28,199 nucleotides of DNA from Brevibacillus sp. (GCA_029240815.1 JARDZO010000042.1:1-28199), one strand, 5' to 3'; positions 17,012 to 25,883 are shown, counted from the stretch's first letter. The notes: a model not told the origin generated them from the letters alone. Numbers and translations: made by a program.

Positions 17012-17064
17012 ACATGAACCCCCTTTAATCTACGGATGAATGCCAGTGTGTTAGCATCGTACTA

Positions 17065-17079
17065 AATATTCAGAATAAT
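17065..17079. promoter_or_regulatory. Weak CodY-like dyad upstream of the sugar-binding protein gene
   Basis: AATATTCAGAATAAT matches the CodY consensus at 12 of 15 positions and is symmetric about CAG. The surrounding 100 bases are very AT-rich, so chance matches are likely. Otherwise 17012-17176 holds only leader and promoter DNA, with no gene. Confidence 0.22.
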
Positions 17080-17176
17080 TAATTTCAATATATTTACCTC
17101 TTCTTTCACTTTCTTTACTATTTGCTGAGTAACACATAAGAAAAACGCGGGGAATACATCCGCTTCATTTTTCCCA

Positions 17177-17421
17177 CTGGGTCGGACTGTAGTGGAGGGG
17201 AGGAAAAAGGGGAAAACGCTCCAGCTTTATAGGAACACTTACTGGGGGTCATCCCTGTCCGGCTCCATATAAAAAACGAAACCGCGTCCAAAGCAGCCGT
17301 CTCGGGGAGCCTTTCAGAGGTGGACGCTTACAACCGTGTTTCGTTTTTTCCATTGCACCTTGGTTGGTGTTCCTAAGATCTTCCGCTTATTTCCCCTTTT
17401 TCCTCGGCCAGCCTTACCCAG
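17177..17421. repeat. Large nested palindrome in a gene-free region
   Basis: Several mirrored blocks share one centre. CTGGGT (17177-17182) pairs with ACCCAG (17416-17421). A perfect 16-base block gaggaaaaaggggaaa (17200-17215) pairs with 17390-17405, and TAGGAACAC (17230-17238) with 17367-17375. A central hairpin pairs 17271-17282 (aaaaaacgaaac) with 17338-17349, plus GCGTCCA (17284-17290) with TGGACGC (17321-17327). Spacing between the first two inner blocks is the same (14 bases) on each side. No protein gene is convincing here. It could be an old inverted duplication, a transposon-derived element or a structured RNA. The central stem is flanked by A- and T-runs and may also stop transcription in either direction. 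Confidence 0.7.
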
Positions 17422-17550
17422 GAGAAGCAGGTTTCCAGGCGGAGCGACTCCGGAACCCTACTTAGCGGAACAACCAATTCACGGGATTAAGAAGCGGTAC
17501 TTCTGTATTCCCTGCGTAGCAACTACTACTTTACCGCTTCCCCGTGAATT
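17422..17550. repeat. Hairpin-forming repeat, copy 2 (truncated)
   Basis: From gagaag at 17422 this stretch aligns with the reverse complement of 665-862. The first 28 bases share 24, including tttccaggcg and agcgact. The inner part keeps the same layout ending in TTCCCCG. A stem pairs AATTCACGGG plus GAAGCGGTA (17476-17499, with a five-base bulge) with 17532-17550. The outer mirrored end found in copy 1 is missing, so the copy appears truncated on its right. It directly abuts the palindrome at 17177-17421. Confidence 0.65.
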
Positions 17551-17578
17551 ATACCCCCCCTGTACTTTCAGGTAGTAT

Positions 17579-17620
17579 AAAAAAACGGCAGCCAGGACGT
17601 AGAAAAGTCCTAAACTGCCG
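17579..17620 (-). terminator. Terminator of the YdhK-type lipoprotein gene
   Basis: Read on the minus strand, CGGCAG, then AGGAC, pairs with GTCCT, then CTGCCG, and a run of seven T follows. It lies about 50 bases after the stop at 17669. Confidence 0.85.
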
Positions 17621-17668
17621 CTGTATGATAGAGCAAGCTCTCCTTTTATGCTTGATTCCTTTCAAGCA

Positions 17669-18163
17669 TTACTTCTTCGCAGGCTCGAGCTCGCTTTCGA
17701 TCACCCATTTATGCTTCTTGACTTCTCCGCCACCTGTTGTCGGTGTGTAATCGACCATGTACGCTGTCGTCGTTTCAGCCGAGTCAATTTTCGCTGAGGC
17801 GTCCATCATCCCTTTCTCATGATCCGCTTTCAGGATGACCTCCGTACCTGGTGCATACGGCTTTTTGACGTGATTCTTGATTTCCTCGTGAATGATCCAT
17901 TTATGGTTGGTCACCGGTGCTCCACCTGTTGTAGGCGTATAAGTAACCGCATAGGCCGTTGTTTCGTAAGCTGCCACCACCTTGCCTTTCGCCCCTTGCA
18001 TGCCTGGCATATGGTTCGCTTTGATAATCACTTCGCTACCTACAGGGTAGGTTGCATTTTGTACATTTTTTACGTCTTCAGGTACCTCAGCTGTACTCGA
18101 ACCACAGGCAGAAAGGCCGATCGCAGCAACGAGCATCAACGTAATCAGTCGCAGCTTTTTCAT
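17669..18163 (-). CDS. ydhK: YdhK-type lipoprotein with two DUF1541 repeats
   Basis: This 164-residue protein has a lipoprotein signal with lipobox LSAC (C20) and then two copies of a module of about 57 residues (roughly 40-95 and 103-159). Each module has the pattern Y-PG-EVI-KA-H--GM, then TTAY-V-YTPTTGG, then HKWIIHEEI or HKWVIESEL. This is the DUF1541 architecture of B. subtilis YdhK. The protein should be anchored on the outer face of the membrane. Its function is not established; conserved His and Met residues leave metal or ligand binding open. AATCCGGAGGTG precedes the ATG. It is divergent from the AraC/GyrI-like regulator at 18316 and has its own promoter and terminator. Confidence 0.88.
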   Translation of the reverse strand: MKKLRLITLMLVAAIGLSACGSSTAEVPEDVKNVQNATYPVGSEVIIKANHMPGMQGAKGKVVAAYETTAYAVTYTPTTGGAPVTNHKWIIHEEIKNHVKKPYAPGTEVILKADHEKGMMDASAKIDSAETTTAYMVDYTPTTGGGEVKKHKWVIESELEPAKK

Positions 18164-18201
18164 TCAAATACACCTCCGGATTCATAGTTGTCCACATGTA
18201 C

Positions 18202-18230
18202 AGTATACACATTGAGGCGAACAAGTCCAA
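18202..18230 (-). promoter_or_regulatory. Promoter of the YdhK-type gene
   Basis: On the minus strand TTGGAC and TATACT are exactly 17 bases apart, 39 bases before the ATG. Confidence 0.5.
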
Positions 18231-18315
18231 TTTCGCCCCGTCATTCTTGTGCACCGATTGTCGGAGGTACTCCTCCATCCCCTGCTATTCTATTGGTGAA
18301 AAGGAGGTCAAGCGC

Positions 18316-19188
18316 ATGGATTTGCTGGAAAAGCTGAATGGCGCATTAGCCTATATCGAGGATCATTTGACAGAGGAAATTGACTTTAAAGAAGTGGCGA
18401 GGTTAGCTGTTTGCTCGGAGTACCATTTCAAGCGCATGTTCCCTTTCCTCACAGGTGTTTCTCTCTCGGAGTACATCCGTCGCAGAAGACTGACGCTAGC
18501 CGCATTTGAGCTGGCGAATACCGACAGTCGCGTCCTCGATATCGCGGTGAAGTACGGATACAGCTCCGCTGATTCCTTTACGAGAGCTTTTCTCGGCTTG
18601 CACGGCATTACCCCATCAGAAGCGCGGAATCACGGTCATTCCTTAAAAGCCTATCCACGCATGACCTTCCATTTATCCATTCAGGGAGGTAGTGAAATGA
18701 ATTATCGGATCGTTGAAAAAGAAGCGTTCACCATCGTGGGCATTAAAAAACGCGTCTCCATCCAATTCCATGGAGTGAATCCAGAGATAGCTGCGATGTG
18801 GGCCTCTCTAACTGAGGAAGGGATCAATCAATTGAAGGGTCTCTCGAATGTCGAGCCACTGGGATTGCTCAGTGCCTCTACGAACTTTTCGGAAGGGAGA
18901 ATGGAAGAAAAGGGGGAATTCGACCATTATATCGGGGTGGCAACCACAGCTGACTGTCCTCCTCACCTGACACTTTTCGAAGTGCCTGCCATTACATGGG
19001 CTGTATTTGAATCAGTCGGTCCCTTTCCCGAAACGTTGCAAAACATTTGGGGCCGTATCTATTCGGAATGGTTCCCTTCCTCCCTATACGAGCTAGCGCA
19101 AGGGCCTGAAATCTTGTGGAACGAGCACAAGGATGTCACGTCCCCGACATTTCGCAGCGAGCTGTGGATACCCGTTGTGAAAAGGTAA
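18316..19188 (+). CDS. AraC-family regulator with GyrI-like effector domain
   Basis: This 290-residue regulator starts at ATG 18316 with AAGGAGGTCA seven bases ahead; the frame is open upstream but has no ribosome site there. Residues 1-110 are an AraC-type double helix-turn-helix ([21 protein letters not shown], then [32 protein letters not shown]). From about residue 134 a GyrI-like/effector-binding domain follows ([19 protein letters not shown], a middle [12 protein letters not shown], and late WIPVVKR). Relatives bind small hydrophobic or cationic molecules and control transport or stress genes. The divergent lipoprotein gene is a plausible target. The palindromic GGAGGTACTCC about 50 bases upstream could be an autoregulatory site, but this is unproven. 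Confidence 0.9.
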   Translation: MDLLEKLNGALAYIEDHLTEEIDFKEVARLAVCSEYHFKRMFPFLTGVSLSEYIRRRRLTLAAFELANTDSRVLDIAVKYGYSSADSFTRAFLGLHGITPSEARNHGHSLKAYPRMTFHLSIQGGSEMNYRIVEKEAFTIVGIKKRVSIQFHGVNPEIAAMWASLTEEGINQLKGLSNVEPLGLLSASTNFSEGRMEEKGEFDHYIGVATTADCPPHLTLFEVPAITWAVFESVGPFPETLQNIWGRIYSEWFPSSLYELAQGPEILWNEHKDVTSPTFRSELWIPVVKR

Positions 19189-19210
19189 CCCGCGAAAGTG
19201 CAATCAATAA

Positions 19211-19239
19211 GATCCGGCCCCTCGCTGCCGGATCTTTTT
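19211..19239 (+). terminator. Terminator after the AraC/GyrI-like regulator
   Basis: GATCCGGC (19211-19218) pairs with GCCGGATC (19227-19234) and is followed by TTTTT. On the other strand the stem lies just after the nagZ stop, so it may help end that transcript too, although its T-run is weaker. Confidence 0.8.
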
Positions 19240-19257
19240 ACTCTTTCTATCATTTCC

Positions 19258-21369
19258 TTACCATGATTCAAAAGATAGACCGTGGCCATAATGGTACAGC
19301 GTCCCACCTTTTCCATCCGGGATCGTCACTGGCAGTCTTCCTGTCGGTTGATTCCAGCCAAAAACCGTGTCTGCCGTAGCTGCAAAGCTCGCAGCTCGAA
19401 AACCGTATTGGGCGAGGTACGCATCGACTTGCGGATATGCCATAATATCGTACGGATTACGAATGCCTACGCCAATCACTGGTTTGCCTGTTTGCTCGAT
19501 GATCTGCCTGTACATTTTCATACGGGGATCGTTCAGTGACCTGCCTTTGACATCCGCTGTACAGGAAGCGAGAATGACGGCATCTGCCTGCATCACCTGC
19601 TTCCATTGCTCCGTGGTAAGTCCTCTATTTTCGAGGCGAATAGCCGTTGTTTGGGCATGGTATTTTTTCAGGGCACCAGCCAGATTGTCTACGTACTCGT
19701 TTCCGACCACGACGATTCGCTGTTCTTCCGTCAGCTTCAAAGGCAGTACGCCGCTGTTTTTGACCATCGTTATCGAGCGTAAGGCTGCATCCGCCTCTAC
19801 ATGCTTGTGTTGTTCCGATCCAATCACTTCCTGTGCCTGAATCTGTTTGAGCTCTACCGTTTCCGGGTCCTCCTCTTTCATGATCCCACGTTTGATTTTC
19901 AGCGTCAGGATGCGCCTGAGTGACTCTTCGATGCGCTCCTCCGGAATATCACCTTTTTTCACTGCTTCCAAGATTCCCGTCATGACCCTGTCCAGTTCAA
20001 CCGGCATCAACACGATGTCTGCCCCTGCCTGTATCGCTCGAACAGCTGCATCTACTGGACCAAAATGGTCGGCAATGGCTTGCATGTTCATCGCGTCGGT
20101 AAAAATCACACCGTCAAATGCCAGTTCGCCGCGTATCAGCCCCGTGATGACTTTCGGGGAGAGGGTCGCGGGGAGGGCGATTTTCGACCCGTCCTTTTTG
20201 GAGATCACTGTCGTATCATCGATTTTCGGAAAGGTGACATGAGCGGTCATGATTGCATCCACTCCCGCCGCAATCGCCTGTCTGAACGGATAGAGCTCGA
20301 TCTGGGAAAGTCGCTCCAGATCATGCGGAACCTGCGGCAACCCGAGGTGGGAATCGACTGCGGTATCGCCATGCCCAGGGAAGTGCTTTACGGTAGCCAC
20401 AATCCCGTTGTGCTGGAGTCCCCGCATGTAGGCTACGCCTAAATCACCGACCAGATGCGGATCTTCCCCGAACGATCTCACGCCAATGACGGGATTATCC
20501 GGGTTGTTATTCACATCCATGTCGGGCGCGAAGTTGGTATTGATTCCCAGACTGGCGAGTTCGTTGCCGATGGTGTCTCCCGCTTTCCAGGCTAGCACTT
20601 TGGATCGCGCCGCTCCCAATGCCATGTTCCCTGGCAAATCCGTTCCTTGCTGCAATCTAGCCACGACCCCGCCTTCCTGATCGATCGCTACGAGCAGACC
20701 GTATTTTTGTGCCGCTTGCTGGTATTCGTGGACAAGCCGAATGGTTTGTTCGGTATTCCCTACGTTTTCCCGAAACAGGATGACCCCGCCGACCTGATAC
20801 TTCTTGACCATTTCCGCGATTTCCGGTAATAACGTCGTAACGTTTTTACCGTGTGCCCGGCGAAAATCAGGCATTATCATTTGACCGACCTTTTCTTCGA
20901 GTGTCATGTTGATCATCGACTTGTCGATGAGTCGATATCGTTCTCCTTTTTGCTTGATGACAGTAACCTTTGGCCTTCCCTGTTCCCTGTAAACGAGCTC
21001 GATGCGATCTTCCACCTTACCGTCGGATACGGAAATAAACACGGTACCCTGATCACTGGTGAAATGGACAAGCCCCTGCCCGTCGACAGAGGCCACGTTC
21101 TTGTTCGAGCTTTTCCACTGCAGTCTCCGGGTTACTTTTTCGATATGTCCATCTCTGTAGACATGGAGCGCCTGCAGAGGGAGTGTGTCGCCATTCCCCC
21201 GATCTTCCACTTCGGGAATGTTCAAATGAATGATCAGATCTGGGATCTGGGCATGTGCCTTCACATTCGACGGATAGCCGGATGTGCCTGTGCTCGAAAT
21301 AACAGCAAATACCAGTACTACGAGAACAACAAGCACCGTACTGATTCGTTTTTCCCTTCCTCGCATCAT
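19258..21369 (-). CDS. nagZ: Secreted beta-N-acetylglucosaminidase, GH3 (NagZ)
   Basis: This 703-residue enzyme has an N-terminal signal or anchor helix (about 8-28). A short Ig-like (BIG2-type) region follows (about 60-128, LQWKSSNKNVASVDGQGLVHF). The GH3 catalytic barrel begins near 150. The NagZ hallmark KHFPGHGDTAVDSH lies at 328-341 and provides the His of the catalytic Asp-His dyad. The nucleophile is probably D425 in FTDAMNMQA. A second alpha/beta domain follows to the end. NagZ removes N-acetylglucosamine from peptidoglycan fragments. B. subtilis NagZ is a secreted two-domain enzyme; this one is longer because of the Ig-like insert. Its ATG overlaps the stop of the AmiE-like gene (ATGA), so translation is coupled. 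Confidence 0.9.
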   Translation of the reverse strand: MMRGREKRISTVLVVLVVLVFAVISSTGTSGYPSNVKAHAQIPDLIIHLNIPEVEDRGNGDTLPLQALHVYRDGHIEKVTRRLQWKSSNKNVASVDGQGLVHFTSDQGTVFISVSDGKVEDRIELVYREQGRPKVTVIKQKGERYRLIDKSMINMTLEEKVGQMIMPDFRRAHGKNVTTLLPEIAEMVKKYQVGGVILFRENVGNTEQTIRLVHEYQQAAQKYGLLVAIDQEGGVVARLQQGTDLPGNMALGAARSKVLAWKAGDTIGNELASLGINTNFAPDMDVNNNPDNPVIGVRSFGEDPHLVGDLGVAYMRGLQHNGIVATVKHFPGHGDTAVDSHLGLPQVPHDLERLSQIELYPFRQAIAAGVDAIMTAHVTFPKIDDTTVISKKDGSKIALPATLSPKVITGLIRGELAFDGVIFTDAMNMQAIADHFGPVDAAVRAIQAGADIVLMPVELDRVMTGILEAVKKGDIPEERIEESLRRILTLKIKRGIMKEEDPETVELKQIQAQEVIGSEQHKHVEADAALRSITMVKNSGVLPLKLTEEQRIVVVGNEYVDNLAGALKKYHAQTTAIRLENRGLTTEQWKQVMQADAVILASCTADVKGRSLNDPRMKMYRQIIEQTGKPVIGVGIRNPYDIMAYPQVDAYLAQYGFRAASFAATADTVFGWNQPTGRLPVTIPDGKGGTLYHYGHGLSFESW

Positions 21370-23042
21370 TTCCTCTCCTTCCTCGCGTCCACCTGTTGCC
21401 AGCTTTCTGATTTCCAGACCGTTCGCACTTCTTGTCCATTTGAATCAAAGACAGCAGGACGATGGACATACCACCCACGCCCGTTTATCGTCTCGTCAGT
21501 CGCGTAGCGAAACCGAATGAACCTTGCTCCTGCCGGTAGCTTCCACGAGACGCGTGTCCAATCGCTCTCTCCTGTCGCCGCCTTTCCCATTTTGTCCCAG
21601 ATATTCCCGTCTCTTGAGACTTCCACGTAGCCGTAGTCGTATTCATTTTCAATCCGAAACCACGTGTCATACGTCAACGTCCCCCCCGTGATGAGATCGA
21701 CCTCAGCCATCAAAACGGCTTGCTTATTGTCACCCACTCCGGCATGCCAAGCCCTGTCCTGCCAAGGGATATCCACGGGAATTGCCAATGCGACCTGGCG
21801 CATCAAGCTGCTGCGAATCGGGTTCATGGCGACCGTGTCACGGACAGGATGGATCCGGTTCGTGAGTAAAATGCCGATCGTCTCCTGAGATGGACTCACC
21901 ACGAGCGAGGTTCCGGTAAATCCGGTGTGCCCCATCGCACGGCTGTCACTGAGGGCATCCATATAGGCGCCACGCCCCAGCTCCCAGCCGAGCCCGTGCG
22001 CATCTCCTGGAAAGCCTGTCAGCTGGTTTTCTGTCATCCAGGAGACGGATTGTTTGGACAAGATCCGCTTTCCTTCATAGATTCCACCGTTTAGCATCAT
22101 TTGCGCGAAGACAGCCAAGTCGCGAGCCGTACCGAACACCCCCGCATGCCCAGCTGCTCCACCCAACGACCAAGCGTTCTCGTCCTGCACTTCCCCCCAG
22201 ACGAGACCTCGATCTGGAGCTGTTTGGTATTCCGTCGCAGCCATATGCTTTTGCAACTGCTTCGGCGGATTGTACATGGTCCGCGACATCCCTAATGGCT
22301 CAGTGATGTTGGTGTGGATGTAAGAATCCAGTCGCATACCCGTTACCTTTTCCACCAACGCCCCCAACGTGATCATGTTCAAATCACTATAGACATAGGT
22401 GCTCCCCGGTTCGTTGACGAGCGGCTGACGCAAGACGACCTTCATTCGTTCAGCTGGGCCAGCCCCTTTTTTGTATAGCGGGATATACGCCGGAAAGCCG
22501 GATGTATGCGTCAATAGCTGGCGGACAGTCACTTGTTCCTTTCCGTTTGCTGCAAATTCGGGCAGATAGGTGGCCACTGGCTTATCCAGCTGAAGCAGCC
22601 CATTCTCTACTGCCTGCATGACTGCTGTGGAGGTAAACAGCTTGCTGATTGATGCCAGATCAAAAATCGTGTCTGTCTGCATCCGTAAGGGCTGATCCAT
22701 CAAAGTGAACTCATCATCTCTGTATTTGGCAGCAAATCCATACGCTTGTTCTTTGACGATGACTCCGCGTCGGGCAATCAGCACAACAGCACCCGGTATG
22801 AAGTTTTGGTTGATCGCAGTCTCGACCAGCGTATCCAGTTCATCCAGAGGGGCACTGTACATCCCCGCTGCAGTCGGTGTCCCTGCTTGCAATACGCTTC
22901 GGGACTCTCCTGGTCGATCCCAGGAATGGGTCAAAGGATGTGAAACGGGCTTAGCCTTCTTTTCCCCATCCGGCAAATCCAACGCCAATGCTGTCCAAGA
23001 CAGGCTGACGCAAAGCAAGACGATCCCTGTCCGTTTTTTCAT
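21366..23042 (-). CDS. amiE: Secreted AmiE-like serine hydrolase (beta-lactamase fold) with extra C-terminal domain
   Basis: This 558-residue protein has a signal peptide (about 1-20) and a class C beta-lactamase/DD-peptidase-fold domain (about 60-420). The SxxK motif SISK is at 131-134, the Tyr motif is Y218-S-D, and the third motif is HTG at 372-374. By position it matches B. subtilis AmiE (YbbE), the N-acetylmuramyl-L-alanine amidase of the namZ-amiE-nagZ cassette. About 125 residues follow the catalytic domain (TLTYDTWFRIENEYDYGYVEVSRDG to FIRFRYATDETINGRGWYVHRPAVFDSNG). They look like a beta-sandwich similar to those in secreted metalloproteases and carbohydrate-binding modules. B. subtilis AmiE is shorter, so the addition is notable. 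The gene symbol rests on context and is less certain than the fold. Confidence 0.82.
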   Translation of the reverse strand: MKKRTGIVLLCVSLSWTALALDLPDGEKKAKPVSHPLTHSWDRPGESRSVLQAGTPTAAGMYSAPLDELDTLVETAINQNFIPGAVVLIARRGVIVKEQAYGFAAKYRDDEFTLMDQPLRMQTDTIFDLASISKLFTSTAVMQAVENGLLQLDKPVATYLPEFAANGKEQVTVRQLLTHTSGFPAYIPLYKKGAGPAERMKVVLRQPLVNEPGSTYVYSDLNMITLGALVEKVTGMRLDSYIHTNITEPLGMSRTMYNPPKQLQKHMAATEYQTAPDRGLVWGEVQDENAWSLGGAAGHAGVFGTARDLAVFAQMMLNGGIYEGKRILSKQSVSWMTENQLTGFPGDAHGLGWELGRGAYMDALSDSRAMGHTGFTGTSLVVSPSQETIGILLTNRIHPVRDTVAMNPIRSSLMRQVALAIPVDIPWQDRAWHAGVGDNKQAVLMAEVDLITGGTLTYDTWFRIENEYDYGYVEVSRDGNIWDKMGKAATGESDWTRVSWKLPAGARFIRFRYATDETINGRGWYVHRPAVFDSNGQEVRTVWKSESWQQVDARKERK

Positions 23043-23048
23043 CCACTA

Positions 23049-24317
23049 TCACTCCGTGCCATACAGCAAAAAAGATTTTCGCTGATTTTCAAACACAGTC
23101 AGTTGCTCTTGCCACTCCGCCACGATCTCATTGATAGACGTTCCTTGATCGAGAGCTTTGCGGACCGCATCCGTGCCCATGAGCTTGTCGATCCAATGGT
23201 CATTTCGCCAGGAAAACTGCCGCGGATACTGTTTTTTCACTTCTGCCATGACGGACAGGGCAGTCCGGACAGGCTCATATTCGTCCTGATCGGTCACGTA
23301 GAATTGCACCCCGCCAATATTCTTACCCGCATGCTTGGAAAAAGCAGGCTGAAAATATACTTCGCGAAAGGCTACACCCGGCAAATCCAGCCGATTCAAG
23401 CGTTGAGCCAGCTCCCAGCTGTTGATGTAGGGCGCCCCAATCCATTCGAATGGTCGAGTCGTTCCGCGCCCTTCGGAGAGATTGGTCCCTTCAAATAAAC
23501 CGTTACCTGGGTAGACCTCAGCCGTATCGACGGTCGGCATATTCGGAGACGGCGGCACCCACGGCAAGCCCGTTTCTTCAAACTGCATCTGTCGCTTCCA
23601 CCCTTTCATGGGGATGACAGTGAGATTTGCCCTTTTTCCATATTGCTTTACCAGGTATTGCTTTTGAATCCACCCTGCCAGTTCCCCGACTGTCATGCCA
23701 TGCCGTACGGGGATCGGATAGAGGCCTACAAATGACTGGAAGTGTGGATCGAGGACGGGTCCCTCTACCTTGACCCCGCCAATTGGATTTGGTCGGTCCA
23801 AGACAATAAAAGGCTTGTCCTCCATCGCTGCTGCCTTCATCGCATAGTCCATCGTGGAAATATACGTGTAAAAGCGAGAACCGACATCCTGAATATCGTA
23901 CAGAACCACGTCGACATCACGGAACAGTCGGGCAATCTCTCGCGGGGTTTTGCCGTACAGATTATAAAAAGGCAGGCCTGTTTTGGGATCCTGGAATGAC
24001 CCTGAAGCAGAGCCCGCTTGTTCTGTTCCACGTATTCCATGCTCCGGTCCATACACCGCGACCACATGGACCTTTCTCTGAAGCAGCGCATCTACGTCGT
24101 GAACGAGATCCTTCGTTACCCCAGTCTGATTGGTAATGAGGCCGACTCTTTTTCCGTTTAGTTGTACGGGATTTTCCAAGAGCCGTTCGATCCCGGTCTG
24201 GACGATGGGAGCCGTCCCGTTTCCTTTGGATAGCCCCTGCTTCGCGGTCGCTCCAACGGTGAGAAAGCCGATCAGGCCTAGGATGCACACCAGTCGGACC
24301 CAAACGGGTAAAGCCAT
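23049..24317 (-). CDS. namZ: Exo-beta-N-acetylmuramidase NamZ (DUF1343 family)
   Basis: This 422-residue protein belongs to the DUF1343 family, shown in B. subtilis (YbbC/NamZ) to remove terminal N-acetylmuramic acid from peptidoglycan fragments. Family marks are GKRVGLITNQTGVTKDL, YGPEHGIRG, YDIQDVGSRFYTYISTM, LDRPNPIGG, PVRHGMTVGELAG, PPSPNMPTVDTAEVYPG and EGTNLSEGRGTTRPFEWIGAP. A hydrophobic helix at residues 8-25 is a signal peptide or anchor. GAGGTGAT precedes the ATG. It is the first gene of the namZ-amiE-nagZ operon, six bases before the next gene. The murQ, murR and murP genes that accompany this cassette in B. subtilis are not in the window. Confidence 0.92.
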   Translation of the reverse strand: MALPVWVRLVCILGLIGFLTVGATAKQGLSKGNGTAPIVQTGIERLLENPVQLNGKRVGLITNQTGVTKDLVHDVDALLQRKVHVVAVYGPEHGIRGTEQAGSASGSFQDPKTGLPFYNLYGKTPREIARLFRDVDVVLYDIQDVGSRFYTYISTMDYAMKAAAMEDKPFIVLDRPNPIGGVKVEGPVLDPHFQSFVGLYPIPVRHGMTVGELAGWIQKQYLVKQYGKRANLTVIPMKGWKRQMQFEETGLPWVPPSPNMPTVDTAEVYPGNGLFEGTNLSEGRGTTRPFEWIGAPYINSWELAQRLNRLDLPGVAFREVYFQPAFSKHAGKNIGGVQFYVTDQDEYEPVRTALSVMAEVKKQYPRQFSWRNDHWIDKLMGTDAVRKALDQGTSINEIVAEWQEQLTVFENQRKSFLLYGTE

Positions 24318-24348
24318 GCAGCATCACCTCTAGCTCTAGCGTGTCAAA

Positions 24349-24377
24349 TCATGTCTTCATTCGTCATTATGGGTCAA
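24349..24377 (-). promoter_or_regulatory. Promoter of the namZ-amiE-nagZ operon
   Basis: On the minus strand TTGACC and CATGAT are separated by 17 bases, about 32 bases before the namZ ATG. The -35 matches five of six positions, the -10 four of six. No MurR-like operator was recognised. Confidence 0.45.
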
Positions 24378-24420
24378 TTTTGGGGATGCCAACCCTTTCT
24401 TACGGATCCGAATGGCACGA

Positions 24421-24466
24421 AAAAAAGGGCGATCCCGACAGCTACTGCCATAGCTGAGGACGCCCC
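24421..24466 (-). terminator. Terminator of the peptidase operon
   Basis: On the minus strand GGGCGTCC-TCAGCTA pairs with TAGCTG-TCGGGATCGCCC around a short loop, and a T-run follows. It lies between the hydrolase gene stop (24500) and the namZ promoter and would insulate the two operons. Confidence 0.75.
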
Positions 24467-24499
24467 TGTCTTTCCTTTATTCTCATGCGATCCTGTATG

Positions 24500-25828
24500 T
24501 CACTCGGATCTCGTCAACATTCTCAATCCGAGCAAAGCGGCCCATGCCTTCTGCTCAGCCTTGAAGAAGAAGCGAATCGGCATTTCATTAGCCTGTATGA
24601 CCAGCGTGTCACTGCTGCTGGGACGCAGTTCAAACTCGGTTCCCGCTACATCTGCTACCGGATTGCCCTCCCGCAGGAAAACACTCATGTGCCCACCTTC
24701 CGCAGATCGGTACGTTCCCACCAGCTTTACCAGTTCCTCAGGGAGCGCTACGTAATCTGGCTCCCGCTCTTCCTTCTGATCCAGCGGAAACCCTAAGCAA
24801 GCATTGACAGCCGCCAGCCAGACATCGCGGATCGGCACTTGATCGAGATTGGACAAGACGGCTACAACCAGACCTTTTTCGGGTACAAATCCAAAGTTCG
24901 ACGAAACACCTGGCTGACCGCCACCGTGCTCAACCAACGTGACGCCTTCTGCATACTTCGGCACCACTCTAAGAGCATAACCATACCAAGCGTTCCTCGT
25001 GAGTGGATGGACAGGCTTCCACATCCCTTGCAACAGAGCTTCACTGGCAATCTTTTTTTCATGGATGCGTCCGCCGTTCACATACAGCTGTCCGTATTTC
25101 AGCAAATCTAGCACGTTGGAACGAATCCCTCCGCCTACCTCGTAGTTTCCGAGAGTTGGCCATTCCGCTTTTTTCACTTCTGTCAGCCCTGGCTGCTTGA
25201 CATACGGTACCGAGACATTTTGCATACGTGCCAGTTCTTCCAGACTAAACGTGGTGCGGTGCATCTCTAGCGGTTCCAGCAGCAGATCGGTTACGTAGCG
25301 TCTGTACAGGCGTCCCGTCACTCTCTCGATAATGGCACCTAGCAATAGGAACGTGTCGTTGCAATAACTGATGTACGCTCCGGGCTCTCCCAAAAGCTCA
25401 TAGGATGCGGATGCCAAATAGTCCAGATGGTCGTTTAGCTTCGTCAAATCCTCCCGACGTGCCATCGGGGGGACACCCGTCGTATGAGAGAGCAGATGGC
25501 GAATTTGCACGCGACTAGAGTCACTTCCATCAGAAAGCTGGAACGTAGGAATATGCTTGATGACGGGATCCTCCAGAGACAATTTCCCTTCTGCAACGAG
25601 CTGCATGATGGCCACAGCCGTAAATGATTTGGTCACAGACGCAACCCCAAAAACGGTCGCAGGCGAAACCGGTTCCTTTGTCTCCAGATCGCGTTTACCA
25701 AATCCTTTCTGGTATATGACCTCGCCCTCTTTGGAAATGGCGACGGCGAGTCCCGGAACCTTTTCTCGGTCCATGAAGTTCTCGACAAACCTCTCAAACT
25801 CCATCTCATTCAACAAGGATTGTGTCAC
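24500..25828 (-). CDS. Cytoplasmic serine hydrolase, beta-lactamase/D-aminopeptidase-like
   Basis: This 442-residue protein has all three motifs of class C beta-lactamase-fold hydrolases: SVTK (S64-K67), YCN (Y155-N157) and HGG (H301-G303). A C-terminal domain of about 85 residues follows. There is no signal peptide, unlike the AmiE-like protein upstream, so it should work in the cytoplasm. Family members include D-aminopeptidases, esterases and DD-peptidase relatives. The start is GTG at 25828, nine bases after AAAGGGGG. A longer frame reaches 26002, but it overlaps the preceding gene and is rich in Arg/Lys without family similarity. It is the third gene of a peptidase operon, so a D-residue peptide substrate is plausible, but this is inferred. 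Confidence 0.85.
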   Translation of the reverse strand: MTQSLLNEMEFERFVENFMDREKVPGLAVAISKEGEVIYQKGFGKRDLETKEPVSPATVFGVASVTKSFTAVAIMQLVAEGKLSLEDPVIKHIPTFQLSDGSDSSRVQIRHLLSHTTGVPPMARREDLTKLNDHLDYLASASYELLGEPGAYISYCNDTFLLLGAIIERVTGRLYRRYVTDLLLEPLEMHRTTFSLEELARMQNVSVPYVKQPGLTEVKKAEWPTLGNYEVGGGIRSNVLDLLKYGQLYVNGGRIHEKKIASEALLQGMWKPVHPLTRNAWYGYALRVVPKYAEGVTLVEHGGGQPGVSSNFGFVPEKGLVVAVLSNLDQVPIRDVWLAAVNACLGFPLDQKEEREPDYVALPEELVKLVGTYRSAEGGHMSVFLREGNPVADVAGTEFELRPSSSDTLVIQANEMPIRFFFKAEQKAWAALLGLRMLTRSE

Positions 25829-25883
25829 GGAGCGTTTCCCCCTTTTCAATTTCCTTCCACCTTGGCAACTGTCATTTTTCCCT

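Noticed and set aside
17336..17575. 79-codon open frame in the gene-free region
   Set aside because: It crosses both inverted-repeat elements, has no ribosome site and gives a protein without recognisable features.
18256..18285. MerR-type promoter with GGAGGTACTCC dyad before the AraC/GyrI-like gene
   Set aside because: The dyad exists, but no -35 element sits at the 19-base spacing such promoters need. It is mentioned only as a possible operator.
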